Under the pieces are notes generated by a model. It saw only the letters and a program-made list of their open reading frames with translations. It was not told the DNA's origin and searched no databases. Shown in pieces: positions 17,070-25,769 of a stretch of 64,000 bases of DNA. Positions within the stretch are counted from its first letter, which is position 1. Every line of letters begins with the position of its first letter. The translations under genes and the position numbers were made by a program. This stretch comes from an uncultured Flavobacteriaceae bacterium (GTDB lineage Bacteria; Bacteroidota; Bacteroidia; Flavobacteriales; Flavobacteriaceae), in assembly GCA_947494825.1 (NCBI GenBank), contig CANLWN010000009.1, forward strand, positions 18,107 to 82,106. The letters are read 5' to 3'.

Positions 17070-17711
17070 ATGGTTTTAGACAAAGACACCGCCAAAAAAA
17101 CAGCAGAACTTCTACTACAAATTAATGCAATTAAGTTGAAACCTGAAAATCCGTTTACGTGGGCCTCTGGATGGAAATCACCTATCTACTGTGACAACCG
17201 GATTATTCTTTCCTATCCGATCATACGAAATTACATCCGGGAAGAAATGGCCAAACAGGTAGAAGCGCTTTATGGCAAACCAGATGTTATCGCCGGTGTG
17301 GCCACCGGGGCCATAGGTATTGGCATGCTTGTTGCCGAACAATTGGGCCTCCCCTTTGTCTATGTGAGGCCAGAACCTAAATCGCACGGAAGGCAAAACC
17401 AAATTGAAGGATATCTGGAGCCAGATCAGAACGTTGTGGTCATAGAGGATCTAATAAGTACGGGAAAAAGCAGTTTAAATGCTGTGGATGCCCTTAAAAA
17501 TAGCGGGGCCAACATCAAGGGAATGGTAGCCATATTCACCTATGGCTTTGAAGTGGCCGCCCAGAACTTTGAACAGCAACAGATCGAACTACATACTTTG
17601 TGCGATTACGAAAGTTTAATACAACAGGCATCCGATACCCAGTATATACGGGAAGAACAACTAAAAACACTATTGGAGTGGAGAAGCAATCCCTCCGATT
17701 GGCAATCTTAA
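17070..17711 (+). CDS. pyrE: orotate phosphoribosyltransferase
   Basis: A 213-residue enzyme converting orotate and PRPP to OMP in de novo pyrimidine synthesis. Landmarks: FTWASGWKSPIYCDNR near the N-terminus, GVATGAIGIGMLVAEQ, the flexible loop YVRPEPKSHGRQNQIEG, and the PRPP-binding motif VVVIEDLISTGKSS. Relatives begin at the same M(V/I)xxKDTAKKTAELLLQ, which supports this start. The SRPBCC gene begins 5 bp after its stop. Confidence 0.96.
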   Translation: MVLDKDTAKKTAELLLQINAIKLKPENPFTWASGWKSPIYCDNRIILSYPIIRNYIREEMAKQVEALYGKPDVIAGVATGAIGIGMLVAEQLGLPFVYVRPEPKSHGRQNQIEGYLEPDQNVVVIEDLISTGKSSLNAVDALKNSGANIKGMVAIFTYGFEVAAQNFEQQQIELHTLCDYESLIQQASDTQYIREEQLKTLLEWRSNPSDWQS

Positions 17712-17715
17712 TCAT

Positions 17716-18108
17716 ATGCATATAGAAACCCCTAAGAAAACCGTCGCCAAAAGCAGTAAGGAAGTCTATGAATTCCTTACCGATCTCAAAAATTTTGAAC
17801 GCCTAATGCCGGAAACCATCAGTAAATTTGAAGTCCTGAATGACGACAGGTTTCTTTTTGCGCTGGCAGGAATGCCAGAAATTGTACTGGAACGCAAGGC
17901 GCAAAATCCGCATGACAAAATCGTACTTGGCGCGGCCAGTGACAAGTTACCTTTTACACTGACGGCGGATATCGTTTCCCTGTCTGAAAATGAAAGTGAG
18001 ATACGTTTAAGTTTTGAAGGGGAATTCAATGCTATGATGGCTATGATGATCAAGGCTCCCATTACCAATTTCATTGGGACCTTATCCGAAAATCTTGGGA
18101 AACTCTAG
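17716..18108 (+). CDS. SRPBCC-fold protein
   Basis: A 130-residue START/Bet v1-like protein. The N-terminal KSSKEVYEFLTDLKNFERLM is the typical first helix of polyketide-cyclase/SRPBCC proteins, followed by strands that would build a ligand cavity and a C-terminal helix. No catalytic residues stand out. It sits 5 bp behind pyrE and is probably co-transcribed, then overlaps the 3' end of birA by four bases on the opposite strand. The ligand is unknown. Confidence 0.8.
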   Translation: MHIETPKKTVAKSSKEVYEFLTDLKNFERLMPETISKFEVLNDDRFLFALAGMPEIVLERKAQNPHDKIVLGAASDKLPFTLTADIVSLSENESEIRLSFEGEFNAMMAMMIKAPITNFIGTLSENLGKL

Positions 18109-18836
18109 TACAGGAGACGTATTTCCTTTAAATCGTACGCCTGTTTTATGTTATCCTCTAGGATGACCAGCAGTTTTCCATCATGTGAGACCCCATCTAT
18201 GAAACCCATGAACATCTCATCGGCCTTGTTTTTGAAAGTAGAGGGTTTCCCTTTTCTAAACAGCAGATCTTCATAGGAAGCGTGCAGTGCCTCGGCCGGT
18301 TTGTTGCTCAATACAGAAAAATAATGGGCCAGGCTTTCCAATATGGATTGCAACAACTCTTCTAGCGACAGGGTCCGTCCCAATAAGCCTTTTAGCGAGG
18401 AGGCTTGGGGAAGTCCCTTGAATTCTACCTGATTTACGTTGATGCCAATACCGATGATCGCTGCCTCGATATTCCTGCCCGAGAGGATGTTTTCTATGAG
18501 GATACCACAAATCTTATGGTGACCTGACAGAATGTCGTTAGGCCATTTAATACGTAGATCCGGAATTTGAAGTTGTTTTAAGCTGCGGCAGATCGCCAAG
18601 GACACACAGATGTTCAGTAGAAACCTATCGGCGATCGAAAAGGTATCAAATTTTTTTAAAACACTACATGTGAGGTTTTTACCTGCCTGGGATGCCCACG
18701 CTGTACCCATTTGTCCGCGACCCTTTAGTTGCTTGTTTGCAATAACGGTGGTATAATCTTCAAGCGTTTCGGAGAGCATCAAATTCTTAAGATACAAATT
18801 TGTTGAATCCGTGGCATTAAGTTTGAGTATCTGCAT
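18105..18836 (-). CDS. birA: biotin--[acetyl-CoA-carboxylase] ligase
   Basis: A 243-residue biotin-protein ligase that activates biotin to biotinyl-AMP and attaches it to carrier lysines; the pyruvate carboxylase in this window is an obvious substrate. Motifs: DSTNLYLKN, the biotin/AMP loop KGRGQMGTAWASQAGKNL, RIKWPNDIL, and ICGILIEN. It is the short form: there is no N-terminal winged-helix domain, so it should not act as a DNA-binding repressor of biotin genes. It is divergent from rsfS. Confidence 0.94.
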   Translation of the reverse strand: MQILKLNATDSTNLYLKNLMLSETLEDYTTVIANKQLKGRGQMGTAWASQAGKNLTCSVLKKFDTFSIADRFLLNICVSLAICRSLKQLQIPDLRIKWPNDILSGHHKICGILIENILSGRNIEAAIIGIGINVNQVEFKGLPQASSLKGLLGRTLSLEELLQSILESLAHYFSVLSNKPAEALHASYEDLLFRKGKPSTFKNKADEMFMGFIDGVSHDGKLLVILEDNIKQAYDLKEIRLLY

Positions 18837-18902
18837 AGGACGGCCGTTGTGCGGTAGTTCAATCTTATGTTAAAAACAATAGCTAAGAAAACAAAAAAAT
18901 AA

Positions 18903-18910
18903 TAACTTTG
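18903..18910 (+). promoter_or_regulatory. -7 element of the rsfS-ftsH operon
   Basis: TAACTTTG, an exact TAnnTTTG match 19 bases before the rsfS ATG in an A-rich region. No clear TTG lies at the expected -33 distance. Confidence 0.45.
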
Positions 18911-18929
18911 TATAAATTAAAACTTTTGA

Positions 18930-19307
18930 ATGCAGAAAAGGAAAGCTAGTGCAGATGAGTTAATCGCCTTAATTTTACATGGAATAGAAGAAGTAAAGGG
19001 AAATGACATCAACTTATTAGATCTTAGAGAAATAGAAAATACCGTTTGTGACTACTTCATAATTTGTAATGGTACTTCCAACACGCATGTAAATGCAATC
19101 GTCAGTTCGATTCAAAAAACAGTTAGTAAATCAATCAAAGACAAACCCTGGCATATTGAAGGTTCGGAAAACGCTGAATGGGTGTTGCTGGATTATGTTA
19201 ATGTAGTTGTGCATGTCTTTCAAAAACATGTTAGGGAATTCTACGATATAGAAGGCCTTTGGGGAGATGCCAAGGTCACCATGGTAGAAGGTAGTTTTAA
19301 TCAGTAA
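18930..19307 (+). CDS. rsfS: ribosome silencing factor
   Basis: A 125-residue RsfS/YbeB/Iojap protein, which binds ribosomal protein uL14 and blocks 30S-50S joining during starvation. Motifs: DINLLDLREIENTVCDYFII, CNGTSNTHVNAI, and PWHIEGSENAEWVLLDYVNV with VVHVF and FYDIEGLWGDAK at the C-terminus. It lies 6 bp before ftsH; this pairing is typical for Bacteroidota. Confidence 0.95.
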   Translation: MQKRKASADELIALILHGIEEVKGNDINLLDLREIENTVCDYFIICNGTSNTHVNAIVSSIQKTVSKSIKDKPWHIEGSENAEWVLLDYVNVVVHVFQKHVREFYDIEGLWGDAKVTMVEGSFNQ

Positions 19308-19313
19308 AATATA

Positions 19314-21302
19314 ATGGCAAAAGACAATAATAATACTAGTCCCAAAAAACCTAAGTTCAGCTCGTGGTGGATATATGGGTTAATCGCGGTACTGTTGATC
19401 GGAGTGCAGTTCTTTGGTAGCGATAGCTTCTCCAATACAAAAAAGACGACGACCTCCGAGCTCCAAGAGTATCTTAGAAACGGTGATATCGATAAAATAT
19501 TGATTATCACCAACACCCGACAGGCCAAAGTCTTCCTGACCGATGAAGCGCTGCAAAAGGACGTGCACAAGGACGTTGCGGACAAACCTTTTGCTATTAC
19601 GTCGGGCATGACACCCCAATACATACTGGATTACGGCGACCTCCAAAATTTCGAGAACGAAATAAAAAACCTGAAGAAAGAAAACAATTTAGATACCATT
19701 GTGGACTATGATACCGAGTCGGATATCATTGGAAATATGCTGCTCAGTATTTTACCTTTTGTCCTTATCATAGGAATCTGGATTTACCTCATGCGCCGTA
19801 TGTCTGGCGGCGGTGGTGGCGGTGCTGGCGGACAGATATTCAATATCGGGAAGTCCAAGGCCAAACTTTTCGACGAAAAAACGGATACCAGAACTTCCTT
19901 TAAGGATGTTGCCGGTTTGGAAGGGGCCAAGGAAGAGGTAGAGGAAATCGTGGAATTCCTTAAACATCCGGACAAGTACACCTCCCTAGGGGGCAAAATT
20001 CCCAAAGGCGCTTTATTGGTGGGCCCTCCCGGTACAGGGAAGACCCTCTTGGCCAAGGCGGTTGCCGGCGAGGCTAAAGTGCCCTTCTTTTCTCTTTCGG
20101 GTTCCGATTTTGTAGAGATGTTCGTAGGCGTAGGTGCTTCCAGGGTTCGAGATTTGTTTAAACAGGCAAAGGATAAATCACCTGCAATCATCTTTATTGA
20201 CGAAATTGATGCCATTGGTAGGGCCCGGGGAAAAAACAATTTTACCGGTTCCAATGATGAAAGGGAAAACACCTTGAACCAGTTGCTGACCGAAATGGAC
20301 GGTTTTGGCACTAACACCAATGTCATTGTATTGGCGGCCACCAACCGGGCAGACGTATTGGACAAAGCTTTGATGCGGGCCGGTAGGTTTGATCGCCAGA
20401 TTTATGTAGACCTCCCCGATATTAGGGAGCGGAAGGAAATTTTTGAAGTGCACCTCAGACCCATAAAAACAGCGGAAACCCTAGATCTTGATTTTCTAGC
20501 GCGGCAGACCCCTGGTTTTTCCGGAGCGGATATTGCCAACGTCTGTAACGAAGCCGCATTGATCGCGGCCCGTAAGGAGAAAAAAGCGGTGACCAAACAG
20601 GATTTTCTCGATGCCGTGGATAGGATTGTTGGGGGACTCGAAAAAAAGAACAAGATCATTACGCCCGGGGAGAAAAAGACCATTGCCTTTCATGAAGCCG
20701 GCCATGCGACCGTAAGCTGGATGTTGGAACATGCCGCTCCCTTGGTCAAAGTAACCATTGTTCCCAGAGGGCAGTCCCTAGGGGCTGCCTGGTATTTACC
20801 GGAAGAACGCCTGATTGTACGACCAGAACAAATGAAGGATGAAATGTGTGCTACCCTAGGCGGTAGGGCCGCCGAAAAAGTCATCTTCGATAAAATCTCT
20901 ACAGGTGCCCTTAGCGACCTGGAAAAGGTGACCAAACAGGCCAGGGCCATGGTTACCGTATATGGGCTCAACGATGAGATAGGAAACCTCACCTATTACG
21001 ATTCATCCGGTCAGACCGATTATGGGTTCTCCAAGCCCTATAGTGAGGAAACGGCTCAAAAAATAGACACTGAAATCTCCAAGCTGATAGAGGAACAATA
21101 CGCAAGGGCGGTAGCCCTGTTGGACAAACACAAGGACAAACTCACCGAGTTGGCAGAGCGCCTGTTGGAGAGGGAAGTCATCTTCAAGGATGATTTGGAG
21201 AAAATTTTTGGAAAAAGACCCTTTGAAAAAGATACTGCTAAAGACGATACCGAGGAAGTGGTGGATAAAAAACCCACGGAAATAGAGAAAGAAAATAAAT
21301 AG
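19314..21302 (+). CDS. ftsH: ATP-dependent zinc metalloprotease FtsH
   Basis: A 662-residue membrane AAA+ protease that removes unassembled or damaged membrane proteins. Two transmembrane helices (about 22-40 and 143-161) flank a periplasmic domain. Then come the AAA module (Walker A GPPGTGKT at 237-244, Walker B IIFIDEID, SRH near RADVLDKALMRAGRFDRQ) and the peptidase domain with HEAGH (His460, Glu461, His464). The C-terminus is charged. A Gly-rich linker (GGGGGGAGG) follows TM2. In other bacteria FtsH controls lipid A enzyme levels; phospholipid genes lie just downstream here. Confidence 0.97.
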   Translation: MAKDNNNTSPKKPKFSSWWIYGLIAVLLIGVQFFGSDSFSNTKKTTTSELQEYLRNGDIDKILIITNTRQAKVFLTDEALQKDVHKDVADKPFAITSGMTPQYILDYGDLQNFENEIKNLKKENNLDTIVDYDTESDIIGNMLLSILPFVLIIGIWIYLMRRMSGGGGGGAGGQIFNIGKSKAKLFDEKTDTRTSFKDVAGLEGAKEEVEEIVEFLKHPDKYTSLGGKIPKGALLVGPPGTGKTLLAKAVAGEAKVPFFSLSGSDFVEMFVGVGASRVRDLFKQAKDKSPAIIFIDEIDAIGRARGKNNFTGSNDERENTLNQLLTEMDGFGTNTNVIVLAATNRADVLDKALMRAGRFDRQIYVDLPDIRERKEIFEVHLRPIKTAETLDLDFLARQTPGFSGADIANVCNEAALIAARKEKKAVTKQDFLDAVDRIVGGLEKKNKIITPGEKKTIAFHEAGHATVSWMLEHAAPLVKVTIVPRGQSLGAAWYLPEERLIVRPEQMKDEMCATLGGRAAEKVIFDKISTGALSDLEKVTKQARAMVTVYGLNDEIGNLTYYDSSGQTDYGFSKPYSEETAQKIDTEISKLIEEQYARAVALLDKHKDKLTELAERLLEREVIFKDDLEKIFGKRPFEKDTAKDDTEEVVDKKPTEIEKENK

Positions 21303-21366
21303 GGCAGGTTTTACGTTATTCCTTATATATTAATTGAGAAGAATAGAAGTTTAGTACACAAGATCA

Positions 21367-21978
21367 ATGGGGCTGTTCGGTAAGCTATTTGGGGGAGGCA
21401 GAAAAAAAGTTTCCAGGGAAACGGCGGAAACCAGGGGCGTGCATATGCCCGATCTAAATATCCCGGTAGACGAAAAATTCACGATCAACTTTAAAAAGAA
21501 CGGGGGCAAGTTCCTGTACTGTGACTCTTATGGCGAAGTGAAGACCACCCTCCAAAATATTATTGAGGAGAATGGCTGGCAAGACAGTCCGTTCTTTTCG
21601 ATGGATTCCAGACTGGAGGAGAAATTTTCAAAGGAGAACATTGCCTTTACCCATAAAAACAAAAACAGCGATATTTTCTTCACCACCTGTGAACACCTGG
21701 TAGCGCAAAATGGCTCCATTTTGGTTTGTTCCAATCAGCTTAAGGAACGTAAATTGGACGAGTTACCTTATAACCTGATCGTCTACGCCACCACCAGCCA
21801 ATTGGTAGAATCTATCGGCGAAGGTTTAAAGGCCATTAAGAAAAAGTATCGGAACAGCATTCCAGCCAATATTACCACCATTAAACATTTTAAGGCGAAA
21901 GCCGAAAACAACAAAGATTTTCTCTCTTACGGAAGTAGTTCAAAAAATTTATATCTTTTACTTCTGGAAGACCTTTAA
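21367..21978 (+). CDS. LUD-domain protein
   Basis: A 203-residue protein of the LUD fold (lactate-utilisation LutB/LutC-like, also related to the 5-formyltetrahydrofolate cyclo-ligase-like fold). The core motif TCEHLVAQNGSILVCSNQLK matches the conserved (D/E)xLVAxTGSIL pattern of the family. It has no Fe-S cysteines and is not near lactate genes; instead it sits between ftsH and cdsA, a place where flavobacteria often keep it. Its function here is not known. Confidence 0.75.
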   Translation: MGLFGKLFGGGRKKVSRETAETRGVHMPDLNIPVDEKFTINFKKNGGKFLYCDSYGEVKTTLQNIIEENGWQDSPFFSMDSRLEEKFSKENIAFTHKNKNSDIFFTTCEHLVAQNGSILVCSNQLKERKLDELPYNLIVYATTSQLVESIGEGLKAIKKKYRNSIPANITTIKHFKAKAENNKDFLSYGSSSKNLYLLLLEDL

Positions 21979-21980
21979 AC

Positions 21981-22784
21981 ATGAGAGAAATTCTAAGGCG
22001 CCTACTCACAGGGGCAGTATATGTTATTTTGCTCCTTTCCGCCGTTTTTTTAAGCTCGGATGCCTTTGACTTCCTGTTCATGGTCTTTGGATTGGCCTGT
22101 CTTTATGAGTACAAACGCATCATAGGCCTAGGGGGATATCACATCTTTATTGCCTATCTGGCTTTATGGTGGGGTTATATTTATCTGATTCATGATAAAC
22201 TAATCATCAATATTTTGATGTTCCTTACCATAACGGTTAATTTTGCACTGTTGTTTTACCTGTTTTCAAAAAAGAAAAAAGTGTTCAGCCGTTTTCAAAA
22301 ATTTGTTATTGGTCTCTTCTACATAGGAGGGGGCTGTATTTTTCTTACCATGATTCCCTATAAGGACAACGAGTTCGCCAAATTTCTGATCATGGGAATC
22401 TTTATCTTGATCTGGGTAAACGATTCTTTTGCCTATTTGGTAGGCAAGAGTATTGGACGAACAAAATTATATCCGGCCGTTTCACCAAAAAAAACATGGG
22501 AAGGAACCCTTGGCGGTTTTGTTTTCGCTATGGCCGCTGCTTATTTTATGGCGAAGTACGAGACAAACATATCCCTTGCGCAATGGATGATACTGGCCAC
22601 CATCATTGTCATAACAGGCAGTTTGGGGGATTTGGTGGAATCCAAATTTAAAAGAGTGGCCAAGGTAAAGGACAGTGGAGCCATTCTTCCCGGCCATGGT
22701 GGAATGCTAGATCGTCTGGACAGTCTGGTATTCGCCGCTCCCTTCGCATATTTAACTTTAACGATATTTTCCTATGTTTCATAG
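21981..22784 (+). CDS. cdsA: phosphatidate cytidylyltransferase
   Basis: A 267-residue integral membrane enzyme that makes CDP-diacylglycerol from phosphatidic acid and CTP. It has about seven hydrophobic segments and the family signature near the C-terminus: GSLGDLVESKFKRVAKVKDS, then GAILPGHGGMLDRLDSLV. LYPAVSPKKTWEGTLGGF is also conserved. It starts 3 bp after the LUD gene and its end overlaps psd by 11 bp, so consecutive steps of phosphatidylethanolamine synthesis are translationally linked. Confidence 0.95.
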   Translation: MREILRRLLTGAVYVILLLSAVFLSSDAFDFLFMVFGLACLYEYKRIIGLGGYHIFIAYLALWWGYIYLIHDKLIINILMFLTITVNFALLFYLFSKKKKVFSRFQKFVIGLFYIGGGCIFLTMIPYKDNEFAKFLIMGIFILIWVNDSFAYLVGKSIGRTKLYPAVSPKKTWEGTLGGFVFAMAAAYFMAKYETNISLAQWMILATIIVITGSLGDLVESKFKRVAKVKDSGAILPGHGGMLDRLDSLVFAAPFAYLTLTIFSYVS

Positions 22785-23442
22785 AGAAGGCCAACGCATC
22801 ATCATTATTACCTTTTTTGTGGCCAGTGCCGCCGTACTTTTGGCACACTATTACGTGAGCCTACCCTGGGCGCGCTTGAGCATACAAATTGCATCGATCC
22901 TAATCCTTATGTTGATTCTCCAATTTTTTAGAAACCCAAAACGCACGGTCTCTAAAAATTTTGACGAGGTCTTGGCACCGGTAGATGGCAAAGTAGTGGT
23001 CATTGAGGAGGTAATGGAAAATGAATACTTTAAGGACAAACGTATCCAGGTTTCTATCTTTATGTCGCCGATCGATGTACACGTTACCCGATATGCGGCC
23101 AGCGGCTCCATAAAATATTCCAAATACCATCCTGGAAAGTATTTGGTGGCCTGGCACCCAAAATCCAGCGAGGAGAACGAACGGACCACCGTTGTAATCA
23201 ACACCCCAAAATTCGGGGATATTCTTTATAGACAAATAGCCGGCGCCATGGCCCGGCGTATCGTAAACTATGCCGAGGTAGGTGATAGTGTACAGCAAGG
23301 CGAGGATGCAGGCTTCATTAAATTTGGCTCCAGGGTAGATTTGTTCTTACCTTTAGACTGTCTTGTTACCGTGAAACTGAACCAAAAAGCGGTGGGCGCC
23401 AAAACTTGCATCGCCACTATAGTGGAAAAGAATGAAGAATGA
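22774..23442 (+). CDS. psd: phosphatidylserine decarboxylase (short form)
   Basis: A 222-residue membrane-anchored proenzyme converting phosphatidylserine to phosphatidylethanolamine. Two N-terminal hydrophobic segments are followed by LAPVDGKV, FMSPIDVHVTRY, and KFGSRVDLFLPLD. The Gly-Ser in FGS is the self-cleavage site that creates the pyruvoyl group. The length matches the PSD-A subtype. Overlaps of 11 bp with cdsA upstream and 11 bp with the acyl-CoA-binding-protein gene downstream suggest coupled translation. The serine transferase gene (pssA) is not in the window. Confidence 0.94.
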   Translation: MFHREGQRIIIITFFVASAAVLLAHYYVSLPWARLSIQIASILILMLILQFFRNPKRTVSKNFDEVLAPVDGKVVVIEEVMENEYFKDKRIQVSIFMSPIDVHVTRYAASGSIKYSKYHPGKYLVAWHPKSSEENERTTVVINTPKFGDILYRQIAGAMARRIVNYAEVGDSVQQGEDAGFIKFGSRVDLFLPLDCLVTVKLNQKAVGAKTCIATIVEKNEE

Positions 23443-23698
23443 GAAGTTACTTAAGGATTTTGAGGAGGCGGTGGAATTTGTAAACAATTACCAAAAACCC
23501 TTTCCTGCCGATGTCCTCCTAAAACTTTATGCCTACTACAAAATTGCCAATAAAAACTTCGGAAATCCTGGGAGCAAAACCCCCTTGATCAATGCCTTTA
23601 AAGCCAATGCCCTTATCCAGGCACAGAACATCAGTCGGGAAGAAGCCATGAAAAGTTACATCCTCTTGGTCAAGAAAGAGGTCAAAAACAACAAGTAA
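23432..23698 (+). CDS. acyl-CoA-binding protein
   Basis: An 88-residue ACBP. The four-helix family pattern is clear: FEEAVEFVNNYQKPFPADVL, KLYAYYKIANKNFGN (the Tyr-rich ligand-binding helix of ACBP, usually LYxLYKQAT), a short helix, then EAMKSYILLVKK. It should bind and buffer cytosolic long-chain acyl-CoA. ACBPs are abundant in eukaryotes but patchy in bacteria. Its start lies inside the end of psd, placing it in the phospholipid operon. Confidence 0.9.
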   Translation: MKNEKLLKDFEEAVEFVNNYQKPFPADVLLKLYAYYKIANKNFGNPGSKTPLINAFKANALIQAQNISREEAMKSYILLVKKEVKNNK

Positions 23699-23703
23699 TC
23701 CCG

Positions 23704-24465
23704 TCAATGGTATAAGTCCTCCAGATCTGCGTTGCAGAGTTCCACGAAAAAATTTCCCATTTTTTCTGTTACCGCTTTAAAAAACCGTTCCCCTTTTTCA
23801 ACAGTAGCCGCCCTAGGGTCGCCTACCCCGGTATCGGCACTGATCTGTGACCATTTGCGTTCGGCCCATACCCAACCTTCGGAAAAGGCCTTTATTCTAT
23901 GTTTTTTGGACGATCCACTGCCCCATTGATCCTTGGACAACACCAAATCTGGTCTTAGATAGAGCATCAGACTGGTCTCCATTTCATCGGCATGGTCCCC
24001 ATCTTCCTCAAAATAGGCTTTTTTGTCCACTACTTGGGGCCATTGTGAAAAACTGATGAACAGGTCTGGGTATTTCAGCCCCAGTTCCCGCACCAACGGC
24101 TTAAAATTATTCCCGCCATGGCTGTTAAAAATGAGCAGTTTATGTATCCCCTGTCTATTTAATACCTCTGCAACATCGCTCAAAATGGCCAGTTGGGTGG
24201 TCGGATTCAGGTTCATGTCCAGATAAATATCGGGCTGTCCGGTGTTTACACCAAAAGGAATGGTGGGTAATATAATGACCTTGGCCCCTTTTTCCCAAGC
24301 CACCTTGGCAGCGGCTGCGGCCAACGCATCGGCCTCAATAATATCCGTGGCGTAGGGCAAATGGTAGTTGTGCGCCTCGGTAGCGGCCCATGGCAATACG
24401 GCCAGGTCAAATGTGGTGTCCTTTACGGCCTTCCAATTGGTTTCTGCAAGTATATAGGGTCTCAT
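23704..24465 (-). CDS. creatininase-family amidohydrolase
   Basis: About 253 residues of the creatininase/MftE/FAPy-deformylase superfamily of metal-dependent amidohydrolases. Metal-site motifs: PWAATEAHNYHLPYATDIIE (Glu, His, Asp) and FNSHGGN, followed by DGDHADEMETSLML. Substrates in the family include creatinine, formamidopyrimidines and mycofactocin peptides; which applies is not evident. It ends the run DUF1684 - sterol desaturase - this gene, with gaps of 8 and about 27 bp. A start 8 codons upstream (24489) is possible; MRPYILAETNW matches relatives better. Confidence 0.85.
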   Translation of the reverse strand: MRPYILAETNWKAVKDTTFDLAVLPWAATEAHNYHLPYATDIIEADALAAAAAKVAWEKGAKVIILPTIPFGVNTGQPDIYLDMNLNPTTQLAILSDVAEVLNRQGIHKLLIFNSHGGNNFKPLVRELGLKYPDLFISFSQWPQVVDKKAYFEEDGDHADEMETSLMLYLRPDLVLSKDQWGSGSSKKHRIKAFSEGWVWAERKWSQISADTGVGDPRAATVEKGERFFKAVTEKMGNFFVELCNADLEDLYH

Positions 24466-24492
24466 AGGTTTGTGCTGTTTTGAATCCACTGC

Positions 24493-25761
24493 TTATACGG
24501 GTATCTCGATATTTGTGGTCTCCTGTTCCGAAAAGGTAAAATAAATGCCTCCCAAAATCGTGACAAGAAAGTAAGTGGCCATCCCAAAGCGCCCAAAGGG
24601 CAGGTACGCTTCCAGTCCAAACCAATCGCCTGTCATCGCGATGAAACCAAGACCGGCTAAGCCTCGGAATATTTCTATCCATACCGCATGACCTTCTCGG
24701 TCCATGAGCGAAGTATACCCGTAGATGCCTACAAAGATAAAGGCCCCGAACAATAGCAATCCGCTAAATCCAATAGTTCCATAATTGTAAAACATGAACA
24801 AGATCATGGCCAGGGTCGCCAGCATTTGGAAAATGGCGTATCCTTTTAATTTGGCGGTAGAATTGGTATCATAACGTTCAAAGTGGTAGACGTCCTCTAT
24901 GGTGCTTACGGGAAACTTTTCTTTTACGTCGGCCGGCCTCCAGCCCGTGGGCATAAACCAAATTCGCACTTTGTCCCAATAACTTTGGGTGCGCCAGGCA
25001 TCCTTGATCAAACGCCAAAGGTGCTGAAAATTGATACGTACCGGATTCCAGGTAGCCGCAGGCTTTAGCACCCCATATTGTGGTGGTACTGTTTCCAATT
25101 CTTCTTGAAAGGTACCAAACCAACGGTCCCAAACACAAAGGATCTGTCCCAGATTCTTGTCTATATATTCCGGATTGATCGCATGGTGAACCCGATGTTG
25201 TGATGGGGTTACGATAATGTATTCCAGCCAGCCCATTTTTCCAATATGCTGGGTATGGTACCAGAACTGTGCGAACAAATGGATGGGGGCCAAAATAGCG
25301 ATAACCTGGGCCGGAACCCCTAATAGGGCCGCTGGAAGCAACATTAAGGGAAAGTACCCTATAAGATTGGAAATGGACTGCCTCAGTGCACAGGCAAGGT
25401 TAAATTCCTCACTGCTATGGTGGATGACATGTTGGTTCCAAAAAAAATTGATATGATGGCTTAGTCTATGGTTCCAATATCCGGCAAAATCTATGGCGAT
25501 AAAGGCAACCAGCCAAACCAACCAGGTGGCCTTGATCTGGGTCACCGCCAAATGTTCCAGTAAAAAAGGATATGAAACCAGGATCAATCCCAGCCCAAGG
25601 GAATCCTTCACGATATTGGTAAGGCCAGAACTGATACTGCTTATGGTATCCATCACCTTATGTTTCTGGTTTTTCTTGAAATGCCCATAGATAATTTCAA
25701 TGACCAAAAGCAGAATAAAAAATGGAATGGCGTACAGCAATGCGGTGGCGTAGGTCTCCAT
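24493..25761 (-). CDS. sterol desaturase-family membrane monooxygenase, AGMO-like
   Basis: A 422-residue membrane protein of the fatty-acid hydroxylase/sterol desaturase superfamily. The di-iron histidine cluster is present: HRLSHH, HVIHHSSE, HTQHIG and HRVHHAINPEY. After it come about 140 residues with further hydrophobic segments, a layout like alkylglycerol monooxygenase (TMEM195/AGMO) proteins rather than plain C-4 sterol oxidases. The likely reaction is O2-dependent hydroxylation of a lipid; the substrate is unknown. The frame is open 35 codons further upstream, but that part overlaps the preceding DUF1684 gene and looks non-coding. Confidence 0.85.
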   Translation of the reverse strand: METYATALLYAIPFFILLLVIEIIYGHFKKNQKHKVMDTISSISSGLTNIVKDSLGLGLILVSYPFLLEHLAVTQIKATWLVWLVAFIAIDFAGYWNHRLSHHINFFWNQHVIHHSSEEFNLACALRQSISNLIGYFPLMLLPAALLGVPAQVIAILAPIHLFAQFWYHTQHIGKMGWLEYIIVTPSQHRVHHAINPEYIDKNLGQILCVWDRWFGTFQEELETVPPQYGVLKPAATWNPVRINFQHLWRLIKDAWRTQSYWDKVRIWFMPTGWRPADVKEKFPVSTIEDVYHFERYDTNSTAKLKGYAIFQMLATLAMILFMFYNYGTIGFSGLLLFGAFIFVGIYGYTSLMDREGHAVWIEIFRGLAGLGFIAMTGDWFGLEAYLPFGRFGMATYFLVTILGGIYFTFSEQETTNIEIPV

Positions 25762-25769
25762 AGGGTCTG

